From Sporosarcina sp. Te-1 (GTDB taxonomy: Bacteria; Bacillota; Bacilli; Bacillales_A; Planococcaceae): 64,000 bases of DNA. The notes under the pieces are model-generated. The model worked only from the letters and a program-made list of their open reading frames with translations. It made no database searches and was not told the origin of the DNA. Below are positions 46,704 through 54,649 of this stretch, piece after piece (position 1 is the first letter of the stretch; each line of letters opens with the position of its first letter). Made by a program: the position numbers and the translations under genes. The DNA lies in assembly GCF_017498505.1 (NCBI RefSeq), contig NZ_CP071798.1, forward strand, positions 1,116,001-1,180,000. The letters run 5' to 3'.

Positions 46704-48752
46704 TCAGTCGATGCGCTCACCACTCAAAGCGCCTGACTCCTGCAAATACTCACGAAGAAACACATATTCGGGGTCCTCCCAAAAAGCAGGCATGTCCAGC
46801 AACCGCTCGGCATCAGTCCTCGCTGTATCAAGCGCCCGATAATCATGAACCAGATCAGCCATTTTGAATTCCGGCAATCCACTTTGCTTTTTGCCAAAGA
46901 ATTCTCCGGCGCCTCGTAATTCCAAATCCTTTTCAGCTAATACAAATCCATCATTTGTCTCTGTCATGGACTGCATCCGTTCCTTGCCTTCCTCATTTTT
47001 CGGGTCCGCAAGCAGGACACAAAATGATTGGTCCGCACCACGGCCAACCCTTCCCCGTAATTGGTGCAGCTGGGCCAGACCAAACCGAGTCGCGTCATAG
47101 ATCAACATGAATGTGGCATTCGGAACATTGACTCCTACCTCTACAACAGTAGTAGAGACTAAACAATCAATCTTCCCCTCACTGAAATCACGCATGATCG
47201 CATCCTTTTCATCCGCATGAAGCCTTCCATGCATCAACCCGATTTTGTATCTTCCCGCAAAATGAGCAGTAAGCTGGGCGTGAACATCAACCGCATTTTG
47301 GACATCCAATTTATCTGATTCCTCAATCAGAGGACAAATGACATAAGCTTGACGGCCAGCATGCAATTCCTTTTCCATCTTTCGCAAGACAGGCAGAATT
47401 GATTCTTCCTTCAACCAGAAAGTTTGTACTTTCTTCCGTCCAGCTGGCATTTCATCCAGAATAGAAACATCCATCTCGCCAAAGGCTGTAATCGCAAGTG
47501 TTCTCGGTATCGGAGTCGCAGTCATGAACAAGACGTCGGGACTCATCCCTTTATCCCGCAGCACCCTTCGCTGATCGACACCGAAGCGGTGTTGTTCGTC
47601 CGTAATGACTACGCCGAGTTTTTGAAAGGTGACATCTGGCTGTATCAAGGCATGCGTACCGATCAAGATGTCAATTTCACCTGATGCAAGCTGTTCTAAT
47701 ATGATCTTTCTCATCTTCCCTTTTGTCGACCCGGACAAGAAGGCAATATTTACACCTAAGGGTTGAAACCAGGCGGAAAGCGACTCTGCATGCTGTTCGG
47801 CCAATATTTCCGTTGGTGCCATCAATGCACCTTGAAAACCGCCCGTAACTGCAGCATAAAGGGCGATCGCAGCGACGACCGTTTTGCCAGACCCGACATC
47901 TCCTTGCAAGAGCCGATTCATTCGAGTGGAACTCTTCAACTCCGCGCAAATCTCATTGACTACTTTTTTTTGCGCATTTGTTAGTTCAAATGGCAAAGTC
48001 CCGATAAACGATTTTAGTTTCTGGATGTCATAAGGGATGACCGTTCCGGGTTCACGATCTTTACGCACTTTCTTCATGGCGACCATTTTCAGTTGGAACT
48101 TGAGCAATTCTTCGTAAACAAAACGTCGTCTTGCGTGTTTGACATCACTAAGACTAGTTGGAAAATGGATTAATTCTAAAGCATCTGTGAGTGAGGGCAG
48201 TTTGTAAGCCGTCCGGATGTCGGAAGGAATAGGATCCTCCAGTTCATGGGCAGCCGTATCCAGAGCAATCCTCATATATTTCCTGAATGTTTTTTGATGC
48301 ATTACGCCCTTTAAGCTGTAAACGGGTTCAAAGTCATTTTGAGTCGTTTTGGGCCCTTCCGAAAAGTTGCTCACATTAATAACTTGCCGCCCCCGATCCC
48401 ACTTCCCAGTAATGGTCACGATCATGCCGATTTCCAAGCGTTCCTTCAAATAATGCTGATTGAAAAAAACCGCTTTGATCAAATGATTCCCCACAAGCAG
48501 GCGGATTTGCAACCTGGAACGGTTTTTTCCAACGAAAAGAACGGAAGGCTCGCTTTCGACCCTTCCTTCCACTGTGACTTTTTCGTTATGAGGTGTAGCT
48601 GCGAGATCTTTTATTCTAAAATCCTCATGCCGATAAGGAAATGTCAGAATCAGATCTTCTATCGTATGGATGCCTAATTTAAGAAGCTGTTCCCCTGTCG
48701 CTTTGCCAACACCTTTTAACGTTGTGACAGGCTCAAGACTTAACAGTGTCAC
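46704..48752 (-). CDS. recG: RecG, ATP-dependent branch-migration helicase
   Basis: RecG remodels stalled forks and Holliday junctions. The 682-residue product equals the B. subtilis length. It has a wedge/OB domain (VEGRVESEPSVLFVGKNRSR), Walker A LLQGDVGSGKTVVAAIALYA, the DEQHRFG motif, the SAT-like MTATPIPRTLAITAFG, and motif VI LHQLRGRVGRGADQSFC. The start is the GTG at 48752 (TLLSLEPVTTLKGVGK), which follows GGAAGGAT and overlaps the end of sdaAA by 20 bases. Much longer in-frame extensions run into sdaAA. Confidence 0.96.
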   Translation of the reverse strand: MTLLSLEPVTTLKGVGKATGEQLLKLGIHTIEDLILTFPYRHEDFRIKDLAATPHNEKVTVEGRVESEPSVLFVGKNRSRLQIRLLVGNHLIKAVFFNQHYLKERLEIGMIVTITGKWDRGRQVINVSNFSEGPKTTQNDFEPVYSLKGVMHQKTFRKYMRIALDTAAHELEDPIPSDIRTAYKLPSLTDALELIHFPTSLSDVKHARRRFVYEELLKFQLKMVAMKKVRKDREPGTVIPYDIQKLKSFIGTLPFELTNAQKKVVNEICAELKSSTRMNRLLQGDVGSGKTVVAAIALYAAVTGGFQGALMAPTEILAEQHAESLSAWFQPLGVNIAFLSGSTKGKMRKIILEQLASGEIDILIGTHALIQPDVTFQKLGVVITDEQHRFGVDQRRVLRDKGMSPDVLFMTATPIPRTLAITAFGEMDVSILDEMPAGRKKVQTFWLKEESILPVLRKMEKELHAGRQAYVICPLIEESDKLDVQNAVDVHAQLTAHFAGRYKIGLMHGRLHADEKDAIMRDFSEGKIDCLVSTTVVEVGVNVPNATFMLIYDATRFGLAQLHQLRGRVGRGADQSFCVLLADPKNEEGKERMQSMTETNDGFVLAEKDLELRGAGEFFGKKQSGLPEFKMADLVHDYRALDTARTDAERLLDMPAFWEDPEYVFLREYLQESGALSGERID

Positions 48753-49641
48753 GAATCGACTTATCCTTCCCGAAGATTTCCGCTTCCAAAGCCTTTCCTG
48801 TCGGAGTAGCGGCAAGACCGCCTTTTGCAGTTTCCCGAAGTGCGGAAGGCATCGTTTGCCCAATTCGGTGCATCGCTTCAATCACTTCATCTGTCGGAAT
48901 CCGGCTGACAACACCCGCGAGTGCCATATCGGCTCCGACAAGCGCCTTTGCTGCCCCCATTGCGTTACGCTTGACACAAGGTACTTCGACAAGACCTGCA
49001 ACAGGATCACATACGAGCCCCAGCATATTTTTCATGACGATAGAAAACGCCTCGGCACTCTGCTGTGGTGTTCCTCCAGCCATCTCCACTATAGCGGCTG
49101 CTGCCATGGATGCCGCGGACCCTGTTTCTGCCTGGCAGCCACCTGCAGCACCCGATATGGACGCATTATTCGCCACAACAAAACCAAACGCACCCGAAGT
49201 AAACAAATAGTTGATCATTTGTTCCCTTGTGGGGTTCAGTTTATTTTTGACAGCAAATAGAGTCCCTGGGACAATTCCTGCCGCACCGGCAGTAGGAGTG
49301 GCACAAATCATGCCCATCGCAGCATTCACTTCGTTCGTGGCAACCGCCTTGCTCACTGCATCCAAAATCAAATCACCGGAAAGCGATTTGCCGCTTGCAA
49401 TGTATTGCTGCAAGAGGACTGCATCCCCGCCGGTCAGGCCAGATGTCGATTTTACGCCTTTCAACCCTTGCTCCACCGCCTGTTCCATGACCGTCAAATT
49501 CCGATCCATTTGTGCGATGATTTCCTCACGCGAACGACGGGTGATCAGCACTTCCTGCTCAATCATAATTTCAGATATCGGTTTATTTTGTGATTCCGCC
49601 AAAGAGACGAGCTCTTTTACGGAGCTGAATAATATATCCAT
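48733..49641 (-). CDS. sdaAA: SdaAA, L-serine dehydratase alpha subunit
   Basis: Alpha subunit of the iron-sulphur L-serine dehydratase, which converts serine to pyruvate and ammonia. The 302-residue product has Cys in MICATPTAGAAGIVPG, AAGGCQAETGSAASMAAAA and VCDPVAGLVEVPCVKRNAMG, the family [Fe-S] cysteines. ATG 49641 follows GGAGGAA and lies twelve bases after sdaAB. The end overlaps recG. Confidence 0.96.
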   Translation of the reverse strand: MDILFSSVKELVSLAESQNKPISEIMIEQEVLITRRSREEIIAQMDRNLTVMEQAVEQGLKGVKSTSGLTGGDAVLLQQYIASGKSLSGDLILDAVSKAVATNEVNAAMGMICATPTAGAAGIVPGTLFAVKNKLNPTREQMINYLFTSGAFGFVVANNASISGAAGGCQAETGSAASMAAAAIVEMAGGTPQQSAEAFSIVMKNMLGLVCDPVAGLVEVPCVKRNAMGAAKALVGADMALAGVVSRIPTDEVIEAMHRIGQTMPSALRETAKGGLAATPTGKALEAEIFGKDKSIRDTVKS

Positions 49642-49653
49642 CTATATTCCTCC

Positions 49654-50316
49654 TTAGTTAGCCAAAGTTGACACTTGTGTCACATTCGGCAAGGATTGCA
49701 ATTGATTGATTAATGTTTCATCAAATATTTGATCGACCTCGATTACCATCAAAGCCATCTTCCCTTTTTCTTTCCGGCCCACTTCCATATGTGCGATATT
49801 CATGCCTTGTTCCGCAATCACATTGGAAACGCTGGCGATCACTCCCGCCCGATCATCATGGACGACTAGAAGGGCAGGATAGTGTCCCGAAAGACGTAAT
49901 GGAAATCCGTTCAATTCTGTCACTTCCATTGTTCCTCCACCGATCGATATGCCGACCAGCTCCATTTCTCCCTTGTCATCGCCAATGACGATACGCGCCG
50001 TGTTAGGATGTTCCGCCTCTTCCTCTTCCGGAATGAATTCAAAAGTCATGCCAGCTTTCGCAGCATCCTCAAAGGCCGTTTTGATCCGCTCGTCATGTGT
50101 ATCGTAATCTAACAGACCGCCGATAATCGCCACATCCGTCCCGTGACCTTTATATGTTTCAGCAAACGAACCATATAGATGGATTCTTGCCCATTCTGGC
50201 TGTCTGCCAAATAGATCTCTTGCCACTCTGCCGATTCTGGCAGCACCTGCTGTATGTGATGAAGAAGGCCCAATCATGACTGGACCGATAATCTCAAAAA
50301 CCGATCTAAACTTCAT
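49654..50316 (-). CDS. sdaAB: SdaAB, L-serine dehydratase beta subunit with ACT domain
   Basis: Beta subunit of the iron-sulphur serine dehydratase. The 220-residue product starts KFRSVFEIIGPVMIGPSSSH and has TAGAARIGRVARDLFGRQPE, GTDVAIIGGLLDYDTHDERI and a C-terminal ACT domain (YPALLVVHDDRAGVIASVSN), which may bind serine. It is the first gene of sdaAB-sdaAA-recG and is preceded by a strong predicted promoter. ATG 50316 follows GGGGGAG. Confidence 0.96.
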   Translation of the reverse strand: MKFRSVFEIIGPVMIGPSSSHTAGAARIGRVARDLFGRQPEWARIHLYGSFAETYKGHGTDVAIIGGLLDYDTHDERIKTAFEDAAKAGMTFEFIPEEEEAEHPNTARIVIGDDKGEMELVGISIGGGTMEVTELNGFPLRLSGHYPALLVVHDDRAGVIASVSNVIAEQGMNIAHMEVGRKEKGKMALMVIEVDQIFDETLINQLQSLPNVTQVSTLAN

Positions 50317-50357
50317 GCCATTTCTCCCCCTGTATGAAAGCGAATACTGTACTCTTC

Positions 50358-50386
50358 ATTTTACATGAAATAATAGTTTCTGACAA
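50358..50386 (-). promoter_or_regulatory. Candidate sigma-A promoter of sdaAB-sdaAA-recG
   Basis: TTGTCA (50386-50381), 17 bases, TAAAAT (50363-50358), one mismatch in each hexamer, about 42 bases upstream of sdaAB. Confidence 0.8.
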
Positions 50387-50540
50387 AAAAGAATCGAGGG
50401 CGAGCAAGAAAAGGCTTTTCATGAAGAGAGAGAGATTCAGCCCACCCAGAGAATGTATGTTCCTTTTTATTATATTATACTACTTTTTCGCAATCCGAAC
50501 AATTGCTGACACTTATTGGTTGCTTGAAAATTTTCGATGC

Positions 50541-50573
50541 AAAAAAACGACATGCCGCTTTCTGGCATGCCGT
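50541..50573 (-). terminator. Intrinsic terminator after fakA
   Basis: ACGGCATGCC (50573-50564) and GGCATGTCGT (50556-50547), loop of seven, followed by seven Ts on the minus strand, six bases after the fakA stop. Confidence 0.85.
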
Positions 50574-50578
50574 ACGAT

Positions 50579-52246
50579 TTATTCAACAGAAATAATATAG
50601 GGATAAAGAGGCTGCTTTCCATTATGGAGTTCCACTTCCACGTGGCCATGGTTCGTTTCAATATAGTCTGCCATGTCAGAAGCCTCGTTTTCTGTAACGC
50701 CCTCTCCATAGATGAGTGTTACAATTTCATCATCCTCATCTATTAAGGAATCGATCAATTCATTCATCGCTTCTTCTAAAGCCGGAGTGGAAATGACGAT
50801 CTTCCCTCCTGCTATCCCCATAAAGTCGTCCTTATGGATTTCCACGCCATCAATGGATGTGTCTCGGATAGAATGGGTCACCTGTCCGGTCTTCACCCCT
50901 GAAGCAGCTTGGATCATTGACTTCACATTATCGTCAACCGAAGCTTCTGGATTGAAAGCTAGAATCGCTGCAAGCCCTTCCGGAACTGATTTTGTCGGAA
51001 CAACTCCCGCTTCGATGCCCACAATCTCAGCTGCTTGATTGGCGGCCATAACGATGTTTTTATTGTTCGGCAAGAGGATGACTCGTTCCGCCTGGACGTC
51101 TTGAACAGCTTTGACAATGTCCTCTGTCGATGGATTCATTGTCTGTCCACCTTCAATAACGACTGACGCCCCAATGCTGCGCAGCAAGTCGGCGATGCCT
51201 TCTCCCATCGCAACAGTCACCACCGCATACGGATGTTTCACAGCGGCTTTGCCCGCAGTCGGAGCAGAGGAACTAGATCCGCCTACAATATTGGCATGCT
51301 GCTGGCGCATATTTTCAATTTTGATATTGATCAATGAACCATACTTTTGGCCATAATTCAACGCTTCTCCAGGCTGTTCCGTATGAATATGCACCTTTGC
51401 GAGCTCCTCGTCCGAAATGACGAGAAGGGAGTCTCCAAACTGGCTGAGATCCTGTCGGAATGCATTCTCCTCGAAAGGGGTTTCAGCCGATTTTTCCTGA
51501 TCAAATTTAACCATGAATTCCGTACAATAACCGAACTCGATATCCTCTGTGTTCATGAAGTCCTGTACATTTCGATGGTGCTCGGCATTCACAAGTTCAT
51601 CCATCGAATCAATGACGGAACGCTCCGGCAAAGGCTCTCCCCGCAAGCAAGCGAGAAACCCTTCATACACAAATACAAGGCCTTGTCCACCGCTATCAAC
51701 GACACCGACTTCTTTCAGGACAGGCAACAGATCAGGAGTGCGTTTCAAGGAAGCTTTCGCCTCCGCTACGACCGCTTCCATCACTTCGATAATATCTTGG
51801 GTTTTCTCTGCTGTGGCCACAGCTTGTTTTGCAGCATCTTTTGCGACCGTGAGAATTGTCCCTTCCACCGGCTTCATAACTGCTTTGTAAGCCGTTTCCA
51901 CACCGTATTGAAGGGCACCCGCGAATGATTGGCTTGTCAAAGTGGCTTCAAGCTCCACAGCTTTTCCAAATCCGCGGAACAGTTGTGAAAGGATGACGCC
52001 TGAGTTGCCCCGCGCCCCCATTAACAACCCTTTGGATAGAGCTTGTGCAGTTTTCCCCAAATGCTCCGACTTGTTCGCTTCCGTCTCTTTGGCACCTGAC
52101 GTCATGGAAAGATTCATATTGGTTCCCGTATCCCCATCCGGTACCGGAAACACGTTTAACGAATCGACATAATCGGCATTTTCATGAAGGTGATGAGCAC
52201 CCATCTTCACCATTTCCGCAAATTTCAAACCATCTACTGAGATCAT
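50579..52246 (-). CDS. fakA: FakA (YloV), fatty acid kinase ATP-binding subunit
   Basis: FakA phosphorylates exogenous fatty acids bound to FakB for entry into phospholipids. The 555-residue product has an N-terminal DhaL-type ATP-binding domain (LNVFPVPDGDTGTNMNLSMT; MGARGNSGVILSQLFRGFG), a middle substrate domain (EFGYCTEFMVKF) and a C-terminal DegV-like domain (IVTLIYGEGVTENEASDM). The ATG at 52246 follows GAAGGAGG. It is preceded by asp23/yloU in the usual order and ends in a terminator. Confidence 0.95.
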   Translation of the reverse strand: MISVDGLKFAEMVKMGAHHLHENADYVDSLNVFPVPDGDTGTNMNLSMTSGAKETEANKSEHLGKTAQALSKGLLMGARGNSGVILSQLFRGFGKAVELEATLTSQSFAGALQYGVETAYKAVMKPVEGTILTVAKDAAKQAVATAEKTQDIIEVMEAVVAEAKASLKRTPDLLPVLKEVGVVDSGGQGLVFVYEGFLACLRGEPLPERSVIDSMDELVNAEHHRNVQDFMNTEDIEFGYCTEFMVKFDQEKSAETPFEENAFRQDLSQFGDSLLVISDEELAKVHIHTEQPGEALNYGQKYGSLINIKIENMRQQHANIVGGSSSSAPTAGKAAVKHPYAVVTVAMGEGIADLLRSIGASVVIEGGQTMNPSTEDIVKAVQDVQAERVILLPNNKNIVMAANQAAEIVGIEAGVVPTKSVPEGLAAILAFNPEASVDDNVKSMIQAASGVKTGQVTHSIRDTSIDGVEIHKDDFMGIAGGKIVISTPALEEAMNELIDSLIDEDDEIVTLIYGEGVTENEASDMADYIETNHGHVEVELHNGKQPLYPYIISVE

Positions 52247-52264
52247 CGAAATAAAATCCTCCTT

Positions 52265-52624
52265 CTAGTTCGTTACCCGAACCCCTTGAACAAATATATT
52301 GACTGATCCGACCGTCAGCGAGAATGTCTTCTTCAACGTGTAGATCACTTTGGATTGCACTTGGTAAGCAACTTCCGAGATTTTCGTCCCATACCCGATA
52401 ATGACGTACATATCGATATGCGTCTCGTCACCAATATTCCGAACGATGACGCCACGGGCATAATTCTCTTTGCCAAGAATATCAGTAAGCCCATCTCGAA
52501 TTTGGTGCCGGGATGCCATGCCGACAATGCCGTAGCATTCCACAGCCGCCTCCCCAACCACTTGGGCGATAACGTCATTCGTAATATCGATTCTACCGTA
52601 CTCGTTCTTCAATTCGATTGACAT
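52265..52624 (-). CDS. yloU: Asp23/YloU family protein
   Basis: Small cytoplasmic Asp23/Gls24-family protein, implicated in cell-envelope stress in Firmicutes; the exact role of YloU is not settled. The 119-residue product has RIDITNDVIAQVVGEAAVEC at the start and HIDMYVIIGYGTKISEVAYQ, conserved in the family. ATG 52624 follows GGAGGG. It precedes fakA by 18 bases. Only a weak -10-like TACAAT was seen upstream, with the repeat region beginning about 60 bases away. Confidence 0.94.
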   Translation of the reverse strand: MSIELKNEYGRIDITNDVIAQVVGEAAVECYGIVGMASRHQIRDGLTDILGKENYARGVIVRNIGDETHIDMYVIIGYGTKISEVAYQVQSKVIYTLKKTFSLTVGSVNIFVQGVRVTN

Positions 52625-52683
52625 ATTTACGTCCCTCCTGCATCCTTATTAAACTTCCCTAATTGTACTATACACTAAATAAA

Positions 52684-52821
52684 AGCGGAAGTGCCCGTTT
52701 AGCGATGTACGGACTGGAGACTTTCCGGCAAGATAAATCAACATCGATACGCGAAGCGGACCGATGTTGATTTATCGAAGTCGGAACAGTCGAAGTCCGC
52801 TAGGCGCTGGGCACTGGAGCT
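52684..52821. repeat. Foldback element 1 (full)
   Basis: Outer arms pair as AGC/GCT (52684-52686 with 52819-52821), AGTGCCC/GGGCACT (52690-52696 with 52809-52815) and TAGCG/CGCTA (52700-52704 with 52798-52802). Inside is a perfect fifteen-base inverted repeat, GATAAATCAACATCG at 52732-52746 with its complement at 52762-52776. Confidence 0.8.
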
Positions 52822-52864
52822 GGATATTAACTGTATAAAGGAGTCTACCCTTGATTAAAGAAAA

Positions 52865-52887
52865 AAAGCGGAAGTGCCCGTTTAGCG
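52865..52887. repeat. Foldback element 2 (left arm only)
   Basis: These 23 bases are identical to 52682-52704, the left arm of element 1, but no matching right arm follows; element 3 begins three bases later. A truncated or interrupted copy. Confidence 0.75.
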
Positions 52888-52892
52888 TCAAA

Positions 52893-53058
52893 AGCGGAGA
52901 GGGCCGCTTAGCCTCGACAGGCGCTGGCCGACTTTCCCCGCCGCGTCCTACTGCATTGTCGGCACTAGCAGATCGTGTGCGTCGGAGGGCTTGGATGAAA
53001 GGCGCTTTTAGCCTTACATCCAAGACCGAAGCGACCCGAGAGGCTGGCCCTCGCAGCT
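52893..53058. repeat. Foldback element 3 (full)
   Basis: Same layout with different sequence: AGC/GCT (52893-52895 with 53056-53058), GAGGGCC/GGCCCTC (52899-52905 with 53046-53052), AGCCTC/GAGGCT (52910-52915 with 53040-53045), and an inner CTTGGATG/CATCCAAG (52990-52997 with 53017-53024). Confidence 0.75.
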
Positions 53059-53070
53059 GGATGCGTCTAA

Positions 53071-53183
53071 AGCGGAGGCGACTCGATCAGCCCCGACAAG
53101 CATAAGACGGATTGGCGAAACGTCCGCTCTTTGGACGTGCAGCTAAGCTGGCTTATGACCTCGAGGGGCTAGGCGCCGAAGCT
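53071..53183. repeat. Foldback element 4 (full)
   Basis: AGC/GCT (53071-53073 with 53181-53183), GGCG/CGCC (53077-53080 with 53174-53177), AGCCCC/GGGGCT (53089-53094 with 53165-53170), CATAAG/CTTATG (53101-53106 with 53152-53157) and a terminal ACGTCC/GGACGT hairpin (53120-53125 with 53133-53138). Confidence 0.75.
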
Positions 53184-53260
53184 GGGATGTACGGACTGAT
53201 GGAACGAAGTTTAATACCGCCCGCCGCATAATTACAAACCCTTCTTTTGGTCAGCGATTA

Positions 53261-53399
53261 CTGGTGTTCAAATAACGATTCTGCCTTCATTCCGATTTAC
53301 TGGCGTTCAACTCATTTTTCTGGCGTTCGCTCTGGTTTTCTGGCGTTCAGCCAGAATGACTGGCATTCATTCCGTTCTACTCGTGTTCGCCGACACTTC
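53261..53399. repeat. Degenerate 20-bp tandem repeat, seven units
   Basis: Units begin at 53261, 53281, 53300, 53320, 53340, 53360 and 53380 with consensus CTGGYGTTCR; the rest of each unit varies and is T-rich. The second unit is one base shorter. The period is close to two helical turns. Confidence 0.8.
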
Positions 53400-53492
53400 C
53401 ATACTGTATTGTCACACTTTTCGGCAACATAAGTATCTTCTTTTAAAAAAGGACTGTAAAGTAGAACTCCTTGAAAGAGACTCCAAAAAAGG

Positions 53493-53521
53493 TTGCAAGC
53501 CTATAGGTCCTATGATAAAGT
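53493..53521 (+). promoter_or_regulatory. Candidate promoter of rpmB
   Basis: TTGCAA (53493-53498), 17 bases, TAAAGT (53516-53521), with TGA before it as a TGN extension. It gives a leader of about 55 bases. Confidence 0.6.
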
Positions 53522-53582
53522 ATTAAGGTATGCGAATGATAAAGTGAATCGCTTAATCAACAATAGCGAGGAGGAAATAAAA

Positions 53583-53771
53583 ATGGCTAAACAATGCGTA
53601 GTTACTGGTCGTAAAGCACGTTCAGGAAATTCCCGTTCACACGCGATGAATGCAAACAGACGTACATGGGGTGCAAACCTTCAAAAAGTCCGTATTCTTG
53701 TAAATGGTAAACCAAAACGTGTTTGGGTTTCTGCTAGAGCCCTAAAATCAGGTAAAGTTCAACGCGTTTGA
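53583..53771 (+). CDS. rpmB: Ribosomal protein bL28
   Basis: bL28 is a small 50S protein. The 62-residue product begins [20 protein letters not shown] and contains [20 protein letters not shown], the family signature. The ATG at 53583 follows GAGGAGG; upstream codons in the same frame belong to the leader and promoter. It is the only plus-strand gene in the window, monocistronic, convergent with spoVM, and it ends in a strong terminator. The same lone, inverted rpmB is found in B. subtilis. Confidence 0.98.
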   Translation: MAKQCVVTGRKARSGNSRSHAMNANRRTWGANLQKVRILVNGKPKRVWVSARALKSGKVQRV

Positions 53772-53811
53772 GGATTGCCTCAACGGACTTTGCCGTCAAT
53801 ACAAACAAGTA

Positions 53812-53857
53812 AAACGCCAGGCCTATGGAAATCAGCCTGGCGTTTTTTCTTTTTTCT
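53812..53857 (+). terminator. rpmB terminator, bidirectional, overlapping the spoVM 3' end
   Basis: AAACGCCAGGC (53812-53822) and GCCTGGCGTTT (53835-53845) form an eleven-base-pair stem followed by a long T-rich run on the plus strand and TTTTACTT on the minus strand. The spoVM stop (53834-53832) falls in the loop. Confidence 0.92.
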
Positions 53858-53978
53858 TCTTCTTTGTCCGATTGTTGGAAGATGCTGTCGCCTGTTTCTC
53901 TTCTTTATTCATGACGACCATGCACTTTCTAACAAAACTACTGAGAAACTTCGGCATTGTGAACGTATAGACTCTCAA
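53832..53978 (-). CDS. spoVM: SpoVM, forespore membrane-curvature peptide, with C-terminal extension
   Basis: SpoVM is a tiny amphipathic helix that senses the convex forespore membrane and anchors SpoIVA for coat and cortex assembly. The first 17 residues RVYTFTMPKFLSSFVRK (after the start Met) align with B. subtilis KFYTIKLPKFLGGIVRA, including the functionally required Pro9. The start is TTG 53978, eight bases after AAAGGAG. It has 48 residues instead of 26: the extra tail NRTKKKKKEKTPG is basic and is read into the rpmB terminator. It follows thiN by 14 bases, in the standard order thiN-spoVM-rpmB. Confidence 0.88.
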   Translation of the reverse strand: MRVYTFTMPKFLSSFVRKCMVVMNKEEKQATASSNNRTKKKKKEKTPG

Positions 53979-53992
53979 TTCCCCGGCTCCTT

Positions 53993-54649
53993 TCAGGAAT
54001 CTGAACTCCTTACCATTAAACATATGCCCTTGCGGAACGAGATAGTACAAACTTCTGAAATTGCTTCGTTGCTTGTGAATCTTGTCATGCCAATTTCCAA
54101 TGACGCATTGGCCACTTCGTATTTAAAGCCCGTCAATGTCATGCCTTCCACCTTTGCCCCACCAAACGAAAAGAAAGACACGTACTCCAACTGATCTTCC
54201 CTATGGATCCGGTGAACGCCAGGAAATAAAATAGCCAGCTCATTGGATTTACTGCGGATTGTGAATCTTTTTTGCGGATACTTCAGTTGCATACGATACA
54301 GCAGATGAAGGGCAGATTCAAAATGATCCAATCTCCCCCCCGTCACACCTGTTATCAAAATATGTTCTGGGTCGAGACTTAATGCACGTTGTATTGCCAA
54401 TTCCGTATCGGTCTCATCTTTTTCCGACTCTACTTTCGTCACGAGAGGAACAAAATGGGATATCCTTTCATATTCCACGTTTGTGACTGAATCGAAATCT
54501 CCTATTGCTTCTACTGGAAGGATGCCCGCATTCAAAAGATAGAGCGTTCCTCGATCGGCACCAATAAATACGGTCTCTTCTTTCAGCAATAAGTGTAAAT
54601 CATACAGGTCCTCTTCGGGGCCGCCTGAACAGACGACAACTTGGCTCAT
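53993..54649 (-). CDS. thiN: ThiN, thiamine pyrophosphokinase
   Basis: ThiN makes thiamine diphosphate directly from thiamine and ATP. The 218-residue product has an N-terminal catalytic part ([20 protein letters not shown] followed by DFDSVT, and [14 protein letters not shown] [15 protein letters not shown]) and [17 protein letters not shown], the family motif; the C-terminal beta part binds thiamine. The ATG at 54649 overlaps the rpe stop by four bases. The stop lies 14 bases before spoVM. Confidence 0.93.
   Translation of the reverse strand: MSQVVVCSGGPEEDLYDLHLLLKEETVFIGADRGTLYLLNAGILPVEAIGDFDSVTNVEYERISHFVPLVTKVESEKDETDTELAIQRALSLDPEHILITGVTGGRLDHFESALHLLYRMQLKYPQKRFTIRSKSNELAILFPGVHRIHREDQLEYVSFFSFGGAKVEGMTLTGFKYEVANASLEIGMTRFTSNEAISEVCTISFRKGICLMVRSSDS

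Larger units (their letters stand above)
52625..53582. other. 958-nt intergenic region between yloU and rpmB, rich in structured repeats
   Basis: From left to right it holds a weak yloU promoter area, four related foldback elements (one truncated), a 20-bp tandem array and the rpmB promoter. It is GC-rich in the foldback part, unlike the AT-rich intergenic DNA elsewhere in the window. Open frames here lack ribosome sites and conserved proteins, so they are not annotated as genes. Confidence 0.8.

Noticed and set aside
48753-48881. recG starting upstream at 48881
   Set aside because: The extra 43 residues overlap sdaAA in another frame and are absent from RecG proteins; GTG 48752 gives exactly the B. 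subtilis length.
52772-53105. Open reading frames of about 80 codons on both strands in the foldback block
   Set aside because: They lack ribosome sites, have biased Arg/Pro-rich composition from the repeats, and their frames follow the palindromes. They are by-products of GC-rich inverted repeats.
53261-53399. The regular array looks like a CRISPR
   Set aside because: Repeats are only about ten conserved bases at 20-base period, degenerate, without unique spacers of 30 or more bases and with no cas genes nearby.
53832-54050. A longer 72-codon reading of spoVM starting at 54050
   Set aside because: The upstream part overlaps thiN and has no ribosome site, while TTG 53978 has AAAGGAG at ideal spacing and matches the SpoVM N-terminus.
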